Assembly: GCF_008710135.1 (NCBI RefSeq)
Contig: NZ_VYKK01000005.1
Coordinates: 186,001-250,000, forward strand
Length of the DNA stretch: 64,000 nucleotides
Origin: Paenibacillus spiritus
Lineage (GTDB): Bacteria > Bacillota > Bacilli > Paenibacillales > Paenibacillaceae
Reading direction: 5' to 3'
Numbering within the stretch: position 1 is the first letter of the stretch; the number at the start of each line of letters is the position of its first letter. Of this stretch, positions 9,115-17,400 are shown piece by piece. The notes under the pieces are model-generated. The model had not been told where the DNA came from and searched no databases. It saw only the letters and a list, made by a program, of their open reading frames with translations. The translations under genes and the position numbers were made by a program.

Positions 9115-9561
9115 ATGAAGGGATTTCATTATTCATTTCAGAAAGTGGTTGACTTGAAGGGCAACGAGAAGACACAGGCCGAATGGATGCTCTCAAGCGC
9201 ACTTGGAGAACTGCAAGCCCAGGAACAGAGCCTTGGAGAGCTGAAGCGGCAGCGCAGCGAACTCATGGATGCATTGCTGAACGCGGCCGAGCAGAAGACT
9301 CCTGTCGCCAAGATTTGCGAAATGCAGAACTATGTCGATTATCTCGACGCCTGTATCGCCCGCAAGCTGGGAGACATCTCCCGGGCCCACAAGCAGGTGC
9401 AGGAGAAGCAGGATCATCTCAGCAGCAAGGTGTTGGATGAGAAGGTATGGCTGAAAGCTCGCGACAAAGCGAAGCTTGCTTTTCAGCAGGATATGAATCT
9501 TAGGGAACAAAACGAATTGGATGAAATGGCAACCGTCCGCTTCGCGATGAAATCCCACTAG
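9115..9561 (+). CDS. fliJ: FliJ, flagellar export chaperone
   Basis: FliJ is a small coiled-coil protein that links the FliI ring to FlhA and recycles chaperones. The 148-aa product MKGFHYSFQKVVDLKGNEKTQAEW begins like Bacillus FliJ and is helical throughout with heptad-like spacing and many Gln/Glu/Lys residues. An ATG at 9106 overlaps the fliI stop, but GAGGAG (9100-9105) is ideally spaced for the ATG at 9115, so I prefer that start. It sits in its standard place after fliI. Confidence 0.92.
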   Translation: MKGFHYSFQKVVDLKGNEKTQAEWMLSSALGELQAQEQSLGELKRQRSELMDALLNAAEQKTPVAKICEMQNYVDYLDACIARKLGDISRAHKQVQEKQDHLSSKVLDEKVWLKARDKAKLAFQQDMNLREQNELDEMATVRFAMKSH

Positions 9562-9579
9562 GGCGGAGGGGATTCGCGG

Positions 9580-10536
9580 GTGGAACAAAATGAATTTGAC
9601 TTGGAAAATGAAGGGTCGGCCAGCAAGTTCGAACGCTTCCTGTTTCTGATGATTCCGATCATCTTTACGCTTGTGCTGATCGGAGTGCTGCTGACGCTAT
9701 TCAATATGGATATCCGCAACAACGTGCTTCAGGCGTTGAACAAGATTCCCGTAGTAGAACAGTGGATCCCGGATCCCAAAACGGACTCCGCCGGAACTTC
9801 TGCCGGTTCGCAAAAGACGGACAGCACCAAGGCAGACGAAACGGCAAAGGCTTCCGATCCGACCGTAAAGGAACTCAAGGCTCAACTGGCCCAGCAGCAG
9901 GAGCAGGTCAAGAAGCTTACCGACGAGAAGACGGCTCAGGATCAACAGATGAAGGCGCTCAAGACCCAGATTACGGATCTTCAGAATGCCGGCACGGCAC
10001 AGGCCGCGGCCCAGGCTGACGAGAACTATGAGAAGAGCGTCAAGGATCTGGCCAAGCTCTATGCCGGAATGAAAGCAGCCAAAGCGGCTGCCATCATGCA
10101 GAATCTGACGACCGAAGAGATGGTTCAGCTGTTCAGCGCCATGAACAATGAGAGCAAGACGGCCATTCTGGAGAAGATGGACCCGAAAATTGCCGCCGAT
10201 GTCTCGATTAAGCTAAAAGAAGCGACGGATTCCTCCGATATGGCGATTGCGGCCCTCCAGTCTCGGCTCAAGAAAGAGTCCGGAACGCAGGCATCCGCAG
10301 GAACCGCATCCGGCGCCACTCTGGGCCGCGACCAGCTCAGCACCACTTTTACTTCAATGCCTGCGGAAGATTCGGCCAAGCTGCTTAACCAGATGTACAG
10401 CGTGACGCCGGACAAGGTGATCACCATTCTGAAATCCGTCAATGACAGCACACGGTCCTCCATTCTGTCCCAGATGACGAAAGACAATGCGGAAGTTGCT
10501 GGAAAAGTGGTCAATCGGTTAATGGGAGGCAAGTGA
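9580..10536 (+). CDS. ylxF: MotE/YlxF-type flagellar protein with MgtE-N-like domain
   Basis: This is a membrane-anchored protein of the fla/che operon, equivalent by position to B. subtilis YlxF. It has one transmembrane segment (about residues 22-42), a Ser/Thr/Lys-rich spacer, a coiled coil rich in Gln/Lys/Glu (about 95-150), and a helical C-terminal half. The C-terminal half carries MgtE_N-like repeats, with AKAAAIMQNLTTEEMVQLFSAMN followed by MDPKIAADVSIKL and then a second set. MotE proteins in rhizobia act as chaperones for a motility protein; the role here is not established. The start is GTG 9580 behind GGCGGAGGGG. Confidence 0.8.
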   Translation: MEQNEFDLENEGSASKFERFLFLMIPIIFTLVLIGVLLTLFNMDIRNNVLQALNKIPVVEQWIPDPKTDSAGTSAGSQKTDSTKADETAKASDPTVKELKAQLAQQQEQVKKLTDEKTAQDQQMKALKTQITDLQNAGTAQAAAQADENYEKSVKDLAKLYAGMKAAKAAAIMQNLTTEEMVQLFSAMNNESKTAILEKMDPKIAADVSIKLKEATDSSDMAIAALQSRLKKESGTQASAGTASGATLGRDQLSTTFTSMPAEDSAKLLNQMYSVTPDKVITILKSVNDSTRSSILSQMTKDNAEVAGKVVNRLMGGK

Positions 10537-10572
10537 TCTGCCGATATACTAGAAGGAGGAGGTGATACTTAA

Positions 10573-12039
10573 ATGAGTTTAGTATTCAATATGGTTTCGG
10601 CAGGCAAAAGTTCAGGAAGTGCCCGTGCTGCAGGAGCAGCCGCAGGCGGCGAGGTCCAGGGAGCGCTTCTCCCTTTCTCCCAGACTCTCGTTCAGACACT
10701 GGCTGGTACAGCACAGACTTCGGCTGCGGCGGCAGAGACCGGCGCTTCGGCTTCTCTGATCCAGGCGAGCCCGCTACTGGCGCTTCTGGCTGGACAAGCC
10801 TCTGCGGAGACGGGGCAGAAAGTGTCGGACGGAGCCGGACTGATCGCGAAGCTGGAACCTGAGCTGGATCAGCTTGATGAGCAACTGAATGCCGATCCGG
10901 CGCTGCTGGCGACTCTGCAGCAATGGTTGGTCCAGGCATTTGTAGCTCTGAAGGGCTCCGGTGATGAGCAGACGGAAGCCGATACTTCATCCGACTTGCC
11001 ACCAGTGGCCCAGAATGCGGGCACGGTTCGTTTTGCCTTGCAGGACGCGCTGAACCGCCTCGTAGCGGTGATGGAGCAGACGGAAGGAACAGACGGACAA
11101 ACGCAGAAAGCGCAGGTCTTAACCGTGCTGAACCAATTCTCCGAAGTTCTGAATGAAGCGGCAGCCGGCAGCGGGAAGAGTCAGGACGCCGTAATGGACC
11201 CGTCGGCAACGCCGACAGCTTCTCTGGAAGATGGAGCGAATGAGACAGGGCGTAACTCGGCTGCTGAACAAGCTCCCCGCTTGGTGATGCCTGCTTCCGA
11301 CAATGCCAGACATGCAGCTGTCATGAACCCGGCTGGCCATGCCACTCTTGCCGAGACATCCGAAACAAAGAACGATTCTCCGAAGCTGGCTGAAGCTGCT
11401 GTTCTCTCCGTCAAGGCGGAAGCCTCCGGTGACAAGGACAGCGCGAAGTCTGAGCACGCTAGTGTCGGCGGGGAAGAGAACCGGGTCGTAACGGCAGGAC
11501 AGCTGTCGCTTCGGGACGGTCTGAACCCATCGGTTAAGAACGAGACGCCGCAGGTGCCTGTTCAGCGGTTCGCCCAGGAGATGAACACGTATATCGGCGG
11601 CAAGATGGAAGTCATTAAGCGCGGCGACGCTCTTGAAGCGACTCTGTCGCTGTTTCCGGAGCATCTCGGTCAGGTAGACGTCAAGATTACGATGCAGAAC
11701 GGCCTGCTGGTTGCCCATTTTGCTACCGAGCATGCAGGCGCCAAGGATCTTCTCGAGAATCAGATGGCGCAGCTTCGCTCGGCGCTGCAATCCCAGGGAC
11801 TTCAGGTAGAGAAGCTTGAGGTTACCCAGAACACAAGCACGATGCAATCCCAGATGTACCAGGACGGACGCCGTTCGGGATCGGGACAGCAAGGCGACCA
11901 GAAGCGTTCCAAGAGCCGTTCGGACAGCCAGGACGACGCCGTAGCGGCGGCAGAGCTGGAGGACGACTGGAGAGAATTGATGAACGCGGTCCGCAATCCG
12001 TTCGATTCGCTGCGGAGTAATTTCACAGCGGAAGCATAA
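10573..12039 (+). CDS. fliK: FliK, flagellar hook-length control protein
   Basis: FliK is secreted during hook growth and switches export specificity through FlhB. The 488-aa protein has a long Ala/Ser/Thr/Gln-rich N-terminal ruler region with little sequence complexity and the conserved C-terminal Flg_hook domain (about 342-420). That domain includes GDALEATLSLFPEHLGQVDV followed by AKDLLENQMAQLRSALQSQGL. A basic/Ser/Gln-rich stretch follows near residue 430-460. The start ATG lies downstream of AAGGAGGAGGTGAT. The place between ylxF and flgD is the Bacillales norm. Confidence 0.92.
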   Translation: MSLVFNMVSAGKSSGSARAAGAAAGGEVQGALLPFSQTLVQTLAGTAQTSAAAAETGASASLIQASPLLALLAGQASAETGQKVSDGAGLIAKLEPELDQLDEQLNADPALLATLQQWLVQAFVALKGSGDEQTEADTSSDLPPVAQNAGTVRFALQDALNRLVAVMEQTEGTDGQTQKAQVLTVLNQFSEVLNEAAAGSGKSQDAVMDPSATPTASLEDGANETGRNSAAEQAPRLVMPASDNARHAAVMNPAGHATLAETSETKNDSPKLAEAAVLSVKAEASGDKDSAKSEHASVGGEENRVVTAGQLSLRDGLNPSVKNETPQVPVQRFAQEMNTYIGGKMEVIKRGDALEATLSLFPEHLGQVDVKITMQNGLLVAHFATEHAGAKDLLENQMAQLRSALQSQGLQVEKLEVTQNTSTMQSQMYQDGRRSGSGQQGDQKRSKSRSDSQDDAVAAAELEDDWRELMNAVRNPFDSLRSNFTAEA

Positions 12040-12068
12040 ACGTTCAGATGAAGGTGAGGTGAGAGAAA

Positions 12069-12542
12069 ATGGCAAGCTCAGATTTAATATCGACTACGAA
12101 TATGTGGCCCAACTACGCGGTTGGCAACACGGCGACTCCGGGCAAGACGACCGGAAGCTCGGAGCTCGGCAAGGACCAGTTCCTGAAGATTCTGGTTACC
12201 CAGCTGTCCAATCAGGACCCGATGCAGCCGATGCAGGACAAGGAATTTATCGCCCAGATGGCTCAATTCAGTTCGGTCGAGCAGCTAATGAACATTGGGG
12301 AGAAGGTCGATGCCCTAAGCCAGTCGCTCGGTTCGGCATCCAGCCTGATCGGCAAGGAAATCAGCTGGGTAGACAATGTCACTCAGACCGGTCAATCCGG
12401 GGTCGTCGACTCCATTCTTGTGAGCGGCGGTACCCATTATGCGATGGTCGGCAAGGATAAAATCGCATTGAATGCCGTCACCGGCATCCGCAACCACACC
12501 GAGGCGGCGAACGGCAGCACGCCGGAAGGGACGGCATCATGA
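12069..12542 (+). CDS. flgD: FlgD, hook-capping scaffold protein
   Basis: FlgD caps the growing hook and guides addition of hook subunits. The 157-aa protein contains the N-terminal family core LGKDQFLKILVTQLSNQDPM followed by DKEFIAQMAQFSSVEQLMN, then a short C-terminal domain of beta character ending in a polar tail. It is a short version compared with the roughly 230-aa enterobacterial FlgD and similar to the Bacillus one. The stop overlaps the next ATG (ATGA), implying coupling. Confidence 0.95.
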   Translation: MASSDLISTTNMWPNYAVGNTATPGKTTGSSELGKDQFLKILVTQLSNQDPMQPMQDKEFIAQMAQFSSVEQLMNIGEKVDALSQSLGSASSLIGKEISWVDNVTQTGQSGVVDSILVSGGTHYAMVGKDKIALNAVTGIRNHTEAANGSTPEGTAS

Positions 12543-12922
12543 ATGACAAGATGACCGTCGGGCAGTTATATCCGGGCAAGATCCATCCTTCCGCGTTGAA
12601 TCGCAGCAAGGCGGCCCCGTCTGCGGCGGCCGGACAGGAATCGTTCGAGAATGTGCTGCAGCGCAATATGCTGAAGTTCAGCACACATGCGGCCAAGCGC
12701 CTGGAACAGCGGGGCATTCAGCTTGGCACAGGGCAATTGGACCAGATCTCTTCTGCCGTGGACAAGGCGGCGGCCAAGGGAAGCAAGGAATCCCTGATTC
12801 TCATGAAAGACATGGCGCTCATCGTAAGTGTCGAGAACCGGACGGTGGTAACCGCAATGGACGGAAGCTCGATGAAGAACAATGTTTTTACCCAGATTGA
12901 CAGCGCAGTTATTATTTCCTGA
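12539..12922 (+). CDS. Flagellar operon protein of the TIGR02530 type
   Basis: This 127-aa protein belongs, from memory of the family, to TIGR02530, a small protein found between flgD and the hook gene in several Firmicutes. The visible core is SFENVLQRNMLKFSTHAAKRLEQRGIQL, then LILMKDMALIVSVENRTVVTAMDGSSMKNNVFTQIDSAVII, predicted as a helical N-terminal part and a beta-rich C-terminal part. It has no signal peptide or membrane segment. The start ATG overlaps the flgD stop by 4 nt. Its biochemical function is unknown; operon position argues for hook assembly or export. Confidence 0.85.
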   Translation: MNDKMTVGQLYPGKIHPSALNRSKAAPSAAAGQESFENVLQRNMLKFSTHAAKRLEQRGIQLGTGQLDQISSAVDKAAAKGSKESLILMKDMALIVSVENRTVVTAMDGSSMKNNVFTQIDSAVIIS

Positions 12923-13035
12923 TCGTAACGGCTTGGTCCTAACGGAGAGCCGAGCGGCTGCCGACCGACTGACGCGGCCGCATTCAACCCCAATTTGCAG
13001 GAGCAGAAAGCTCCGGTTCCAGGAGGATATTATCC

Positions 13036-13851
13036 ATGTTAAGATCCATGTATTCCGGTGTTTCCGGTATGAAAGGCTTCCAGACCAAACTTGACGTTAT
13101 CGGCAACAATATCGCCAATGTCAATACGACGGGCTTCAAATCAAGCCGCGTCATGTTCAAGGATATTATGAGCCAGACCGTCTCCGGCGTAACGGCGCCC
13201 GGCAATACAAGCGGCGGCGTGAATGCCAAGCAGATCGGTCTTGGCGTCAGTGTCGGTTCGGTAGATACGATGCATCTGGCAGGCAGCGCGCAGACGACGA
13301 ACAATCCGACCGATCTGCGGATCGACGGCGACGGCTTCTTCCTGGTCAAGCTGTCCGACGACCAAGCTACGCCTTTTCTGACCCGCGCCGGTGACTTCCA
13401 TGTCGATGCAGGGCGCAATCTCGTTACCTCAGACGGACTTCGGGTTCTGGATTCCACAGGAGCAGCCATTACTTTGGGCGAAGATGTGACGTCCTTTACC
13501 ATTGCCAACGATGGAACGATTGTGCAGACCATGGCGGACGGAACGACCCAGCCCGGAGTACAGATCGGCGTAGGCAAAGTCAGCAACCCGCAGGGTCTCG
13601 AGAAGATCGGGGGCAGCCTGTACCGGATGACTCTCAATGCCAATGCGGAAGGCGCCCTTGAGCCGACTACGGCCAATAATACAGAAGCGGGAACCGGATC
13701 GATCGTAGCCGGTCAGCTGGAAATGTCGAACGTCGACCTGACCAGCGAATTCACGGAAATGATTGTGGCCCAGCGCGGCTTCCAGGCGAATTCCCGGATC
13801 ATTACGACTTCCGATGAAGTGCTTCAAGAAGTGGTGAATCTGAAACGTTAA
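13036..13851 (+). CDS. flgE: Flagellar hook protein FlgE (FlgG-like, Bacillus type)
   Basis: This axial protein forms the hook in Bacillales. It starts MLRSMYSGVSGMKGFQTKLDVIGNNIANVNTTGFKSSR, almost the Bacillus FlgE start, and ends with the shared axial C-terminus EMSNVDLTSEFTEMIVAQRGFQANSRIITTSDEVLQEVVNLKR. At 271 aa it is about the size of FlgG (distal rod) and of Bacillus FlgE, so automatic annotation may call it flgG. Position between flgD and fliL supports the hook assignment. The start has AGGAGG 10 nt upstream. Confidence 0.88.
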   Translation: MLRSMYSGVSGMKGFQTKLDVIGNNIANVNTTGFKSSRVMFKDIMSQTVSGVTAPGNTSGGVNAKQIGLGVSVGSVDTMHLAGSAQTTNNPTDLRIDGDGFFLVKLSDDQATPFLTRAGDFHVDAGRNLVTSDGLRVLDSTGAAITLGEDVTSFTIANDGTIVQTMADGTTQPGVQIGVGKVSNPQGLEKIGGSLYRMTLNANAEGALEPTTANNTEAGTGSIVAGQLEMSNVDLTSEFTEMIVAQRGFQANSRIITTSDEVLQEVVNLKR

Positions 13852-13857
13852 TTTCTG

Positions 13858-13887
13858 CTGACGGTTTAATGTCGAATAAGGTATAAT
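13858..13887 (+). promoter_or_regulatory. Internal sigma-A-like promoter with embedded Spo0A-box-like heptamer
   Basis: CTGACG (13858-13863) and TATAAT (13882-13887) are separated by 18 nt in the gap between flgE and flbD. The spacer contains TGTCGAA (13870-13876), the core of the Spo0A box. If real, it would start a transcript for flbD-fliL-fliM-fliY and onward, and a bound Spo0A would sit between -35 and -10. This is prediction from sequence only. Confidence 0.5.
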
Positions 13888-13910
13888 GATAGCGTTTGTC
13901 CGGTATGATC

Positions 13911-13939
13911 GGGGAAAGCGAGAGCCTTCCCCTCTTTTT
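13911..13939 (+). terminator. Weak hairpin plus T-tract in the flbD leader
   Basis: GGGGAA (13911-13916) can pair with TTCCCC (13927-13932), followed by TCTTTTT. The stem is only 6 bp with a 10-nt loop, so it may be a partial terminator or attenuator between the internal promoter and flbD rather than a full stop. Confidence 0.4.
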
Positions 13940-13959
13940 AAAGACTGGAGGGTCTTGGA

Positions 13960-14184
13960 ATGATTGCAGTAACACGGTTGAACGGTTCTTCCATGTGGCT
14001 CAACGCCCTTCTGGTCGAAACGGTTGAAGAAAGTCCCGATACCTATGTGACCCTGGTGACGGGCAAGAGATTGATCGTACTCGAAAAGGCCGAGGAGGTT
14101 ATTGCCCGAATTCAGGCATACAACCAATCCATCGGCGCTCATTCAGCCACAATTAAAGTCCAATCCTTGGAGGAGCTTTCATGA
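13960..14184 (+). CDS. swrD: FlbD/SwrD family flagellar protein
   Basis: This 74-aa protein matches the FlbD family; in B. subtilis the same gene, swrD, raises flagellar motor power for swarming. The visible pattern is MIAVTRLNGSSMWLNALLVETVEESPDTYVTLVTGKRLIVLEKAEEVIARI, which fits the family's conserved beta-rich core. It has an upstream CTGGAGGG site and its stop overlaps the fliL start (ATGA). It has no membrane segment. Confidence 0.9.
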   Translation: MIAVTRLNGSSMWLNALLVETVEESPDTYVTLVTGKRLIVLEKAEEVIARIQAYNQSIGAHSATIKVQSLEELS

Positions 14185-14651
14185 AAAAGATGCTGCCGTG
14201 GCTCATTACGATTTTGCTGGGGATAACCTTGATCGTAGTGGCCGCTTTTCTGCTTTACGGTAAAATGTTCTCGGACACTACGGCGAATGCGGTAGACACT
14301 GCCGTCAAGCAGGTTGAAACCAAGAAATTGACCGCCGATGAAATTGTAGAAATGACTTCTGAAATTACTGAAATCAAGACTAACCTTGCTGATCCCGACT
14401 ATATCGTTCTCATAAATTTTGCTTTCCAACTGGATTCCAAAGCAGCCAAAGAAGACTTCGAGAAGATCAAGGAGCTTAAGATCAAGCCTATTCTGATCAA
14501 GACCTTGGCGGATGAGAAGCCGGAAGCGCTGAATGGCTCGGCCGGCAAGGATCAGCTCTGCAGCAAGCTGGTCAATCAGATCAATAAAGCGCTGCCTGAA
14601 GGGAAATTGACTCAGATTGATATCACCAATTTTGTAATGACGCAAATCTGA
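14181..14651 (+). CDS. fliL: FliL, basal body-associated membrane protein
   Basis: FliL surrounds or supports the stator and affects motor torque. The 156-aa protein has one N-terminal transmembrane segment (about residues 6-28, LPWLITILLGITLIVVAAFL), then an extracytoplasmic domain ending TQIDITNFVMTQI, close to the family C-terminal pattern. The start overlaps the swrD stop by 4 nt. One cysteine lies in the C-terminal part (LCSKL). Confidence 0.9.
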   Translation: MKKMLPWLITILLGITLIVVAAFLLYGKMFSDTTANAVDTAVKQVETKKLTADEIVEMTSEITEIKTNLADPDYIVLINFAFQLDSKAAKEDFEKIKELKIKPILIKTLADEKPEALNGSAGKDQLCSKLVNQINKALPEGKLTQIDITNFVMTQI

Positions 14652-14691
14652 TTGCGGGTTCGCTGCAGCTTGCTTACTCGGGGGTGAATGA

Positions 14692-15690
14692 ATGGTTGAC
14701 GTACTATCGCAAAATGAAATCGACGCCTTGCTGGCAGCTCTTTCTTCAGGCGAAATGAATGCCGATGAGCTTAAGAAGGAAGAGACCCAGCGCAAAATTC
14801 GAGCCTATGACTTCAAACGGGCCGTTCGCTTCTCGAAGGACCATATTCGCAGCTTGACCCGGATTCACGACAACTTTGCCCGTTATTTGACCACCTATTT
14901 CTCGGCGCAGCTGCGCACCTTCGTTCAGATTAATGTGGTTCAGGTCGAGCAGCTTCCTTATGATGAATTCATCCGTTCCATCCCGAAAATGACCATCCTG
15001 AACATCTTTGAGGCCGAGCCTCTGGAGGGCAGGATGGTTATGGAGGTTCATCCCAACATCGCCTATGCGATGCTGGACCGGCTGCTCGGGGGCGTCGGAA
15101 CCGCCCCGTCCAAGATAACGGCGCTGACCGAAATCGAGACGACCATTATGGAACGAATCTTCAGCAGATGCTTCGAGAGTCTTCAGGAAGCGTGGAAGAC
15201 GGTTCTGGACATCGAGCCTCGGATGGAGGCGTTGGAGACCAATCCTCAGTTCATGCAGATTGTCTCTCCCAATGAGACCATAGCGCTGATCTCGCTTAGC
15301 ACGAAGATCGGGGATACGACAGGTATGATCAATCTCTGTATCCCGCACGTCGTGCTCGAACCGGTGATGTCCAGGCTTTCTGTACATCAATGGTTCGTCT
15401 CGGAGAAGAAATCCCGGAACGAAGGCGAACTGGAAGCGATCAAGTCAAGTGTGAACAAGGCTAAACTGCCCATTGTCGCCGAACTGGGCGAGTCCAACCT
15501 GTCCATTTCCGAGTTTCTGGGTCTGTCGGTCGGGGATGTTATTTCTCTGAACCGCACGGTGGATACCGGATTGTCGATTCGAGTGGGCGACAAGCTGAAG
15601 TTCATCGGCAGTCCGGGTATGGTCAAGGACCGGGTAGCCGTTCAGATTGACGAGATTGTCAATGAAGGAGTTGAAGAGCTTGACGAGTAA
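14692..15690 (+). CDS. fliM: FliM, flagellar motor switch protein
   Basis: FliM is the C-ring component that binds CheY-phosphate. The N-terminal motif LSQNEIDALLAAL (about residues 5-17) is the CheY-binding peptide. A middle CheC-like domain (about 45-230) and a C-terminal SpoA/FliN-like domain (about 255-325) follow. The length of 332 aa is standard. The ATG is preceded by GGGGGTGA, and the 3' end overlaps the fliY start. Confidence 0.97.
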   Translation: MVDVLSQNEIDALLAALSSGEMNADELKKEETQRKIRAYDFKRAVRFSKDHIRSLTRIHDNFARYLTTYFSAQLRTFVQINVVQVEQLPYDEFIRSIPKMTILNIFEAEPLEGRMVMEVHPNIAYAMLDRLLGGVGTAPSKITALTEIETTIMERIFSRCFESLQEAWKTVLDIEPRMEALETNPQFMQIVSPNETIALISLSTKIGDTTGMINLCIPHVVLEPVMSRLSVHQWFVSEKKSRNEGELEAIKSSVNKAKLPIVAELGESNLSISEFLGLSVGDVISLNRTVDTGLSIRVGDKLKFIGSPGMVKDRVAVQIDEIVNEGVEELDE

Positions 15691-16999
15691 AGACTATTTA
15701 TCCCAGGAAGAGATCGACGCTCTTTTGAGACAATCCGCAGAAGCCGAGAGCAGTGCTCCGGCCGAGCCGACCGTCGATGACTTCCTGACTCCTTTTGAGC
15801 AGGATGCCCTGGGCGAGATCGGCAATATTACATTTGGCAGTGCAGCCACGGCATTATCTACGCTGCTCGGCAAAAAGGTCGACATCACAACGCCGCAGGT
15901 TTCGATTATTACCCGCAGCGAATTTGAAGCCACCTTCCCGAAACCGCATGTTGCCGTTCACGTTCAATATGTGGATGGCTTTCAGGGGATCAATTCGCTC
16001 GTCATCAAGATTCGTGACGCCCAGGTGATTGCCGATCTCATGCTCGGCGGAGAGGGCAATCCCAAGGATGAAGAATTGAATGAAATTCATATCAGCGCCG
16101 TGCAAGAAGCCATGAACCAGATGATGGGCTCCTCTGCGACGTCGATGTCTACCATCTTCAATCGATTCGTCAATATCTCGCCTCCGGGCATTGATATTCT
16201 GAATATGACCAGCGGCGAAGGCGTGGATAATCTTCCGGAAGACGAAACGCTGATCCGCATCTCGTTCCGGCTGAAGATCGGCGATCTGATCGATTCCACG
16301 ATTATGCAGCTTCTGCCGGTTCACTTTGCGAAGAGCATGGTCAATATGCTGATCGGAGATCAATCGGCAGAGGAAGCGGCTCCGGCCGCAGAGGCGCCGG
16401 CCAAGCCGGCAGCCCAGCCGGAGCCGGCCGCAGCGGCTCCGCAGCCGCAGACGCCTCCAGCCCAGCCGCAGGCTCCCGCCGCTCCCGAAGGACAGCCTTA
16501 TCCGGGCATGCCGCCGGAAGGCTATTACTATCCGCCGCAGGGGATGCCGCCATACGGAATGCCGGGCTACGGAATACCGCCGTATGGCATGCCCGGGTAC
16601 GGGATGCCGCCCCAAGGGCAGCCGTATCCTCCGCAGGCTCAGGCGCAGCCGCAGGCGAATCCGGCGGCCAGCCGCAATGTGAATGTTCAGCCGGTCCAGT
16701 TCGCCAATCTGGGCGGCAGTGCTTTTGGCGGGATGGACGAAAATAATCTGAACTTACTGATGGACATACCGTTGCGTGTGACCGTAGAATTAGGTAGGAC
16801 CCAAAAACAGATCAAAGATATTCTGGAGATGTCGCAAGGCTCCATTATTGAGCTGGACAAGCTTGCGGGCGAGCCGGTGGATATTCTGGTCAATAACAAG
16901 CTGATTGCCAAAGGGGAAGTCGTGGTTATCGACGAGAACTTCGGCGTTCGTGTTACCGATATCGTGAGTCAATGGGACCGCATGCAAAAATTACAATAG
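15680..16999 (+). CDS. fliY: FliY, motor switch/CheY-P phosphatase
   Basis: FliY combines a CheC-type CheY-P phosphatase with a FliN-type switch domain in Gram-positive motors. It begins with a second CheY-binding motif (LSQEEIDALLRQ), followed by a CheC-like domain with GEIGNITFGSAATALS and EAMNQMMGSSATSMS (about residues 30-210). A 100-residue Pro/Gln/Ala/Tyr/Gly-rich linker follows (about 230-333), then the FliN/SpoA domain (about 350-435, LLMDIPLRVTVELGRTQKQI). I prefer TTG 15680, nine nt after AAGGAG; an ATG at 15662 in the same frame sits on top of the ribosome site. The linker is longer and more repetitive than in B. subtilis. Confidence 0.94.
   Translation: MTSKDYLSQEEIDALLRQSAEAESSAPAEPTVDDFLTPFEQDALGEIGNITFGSAATALSTLLGKKVDITTPQVSIITRSEFEATFPKPHVAVHVQYVDGFQGINSLVIKIRDAQVIADLMLGGEGNPKDEELNEIHISAVQEAMNQMMGSSATSMSTIFNRFVNISPPGIDILNMTSGEGVDNLPEDETLIRISFRLKIGDLIDSTIMQLLPVHFAKSMVNMLIGDQSAEEAAPAAEAPAKPAAQPEPAAAAPQPQTPPAQPQAPAAPEGQPYPGMPPEGYYYPPQGMPPYGMPGYGIPPYGMPGYGMPPQGQPYPPQAQAQPQANPAASRNVNVQPVQFANLGGSAFGGMDENNLNLLMDIPLRVTVELGRTQKQIKDILEMSQGSIIELDKLAGEPVDILVNNKLIAKGEVVVIDENFGVRVTDIVSQWDRMQKLQ
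16369..16680 (+). repeat. Low-complexity repeat encoding the FliY linker
   Basis: This coding stretch gives an Ala/Pro/Gln-rich segment followed by PYGMPGYG-type units (PPYGMPGYGIPPYGMPGYGMPPQGQPYPP). The DNA shows near-repeats of CCGCCGTATGGCATGCC. It separates the phosphatase-like and FliN-like domains. Confidence 0.85.
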
Positions 17000-17025
17000 C
17001 ACACATTTAGGGAGGACTTTTTAAG

Positions 17026-17391
17026 ATGGCTAACCGAATTCTGATCGTAGACGACGCTGCATTTATGAGAATGATGATCCGTGATATTTTATCCAAGAAC
17101 GGCTTTGAAGTCGTAGGAGAAGCCCAGGACGGCTCGCAGGCGATCGAGAAATTCAAGGAACTCCGCCCTGATCTCATTACCATGGATATCACCATGCCGG
17201 AGATGGACGGAATCGCCGCGCTTAAGGAAATTAAGAAGGTCGATGCCAATGCCAAGGTTATCATGTGCTCCGCCATGGGGCAGCAGGCGATGGTTATCGA
17301 CGCTATTCAAGCGGGCGCCAAAGATTTTATCGTCAAACCGTTCCAGGCCGATCGTGTTATCGAAGCGATCAATAAGACGCTGGGCGTCTAA
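17026..17391 (+). CDS. cheY: CheY, chemotaxis response regulator
   Basis: CheY is phosphorylated by CheA and binds FliM/FliY to control rotation. The 121-aa receiver has the acidic pair Asp9-Asp10, phospho-acceptor Asp54 (ITMDITMPEMDG), a Ser at the conserved Ser/Thr position (MCSAMG) and Lys104 (VKPF). There is no output domain. It lies between fliY and fliO, as in B. subtilis. Confidence 0.97.
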   Translation: MANRILIVDDAAFMRMMIRDILSKNGFEVVGEAQDGSQAIEKFKELRPDLITMDITMPEMDGIAALKEIKKVDANAKVIMCSAMGQQAMVIDAIQAGAKDFIVKPFQADRVIEAINKTLGV

Positions 17392-17400
17392 GGTCGCGCC

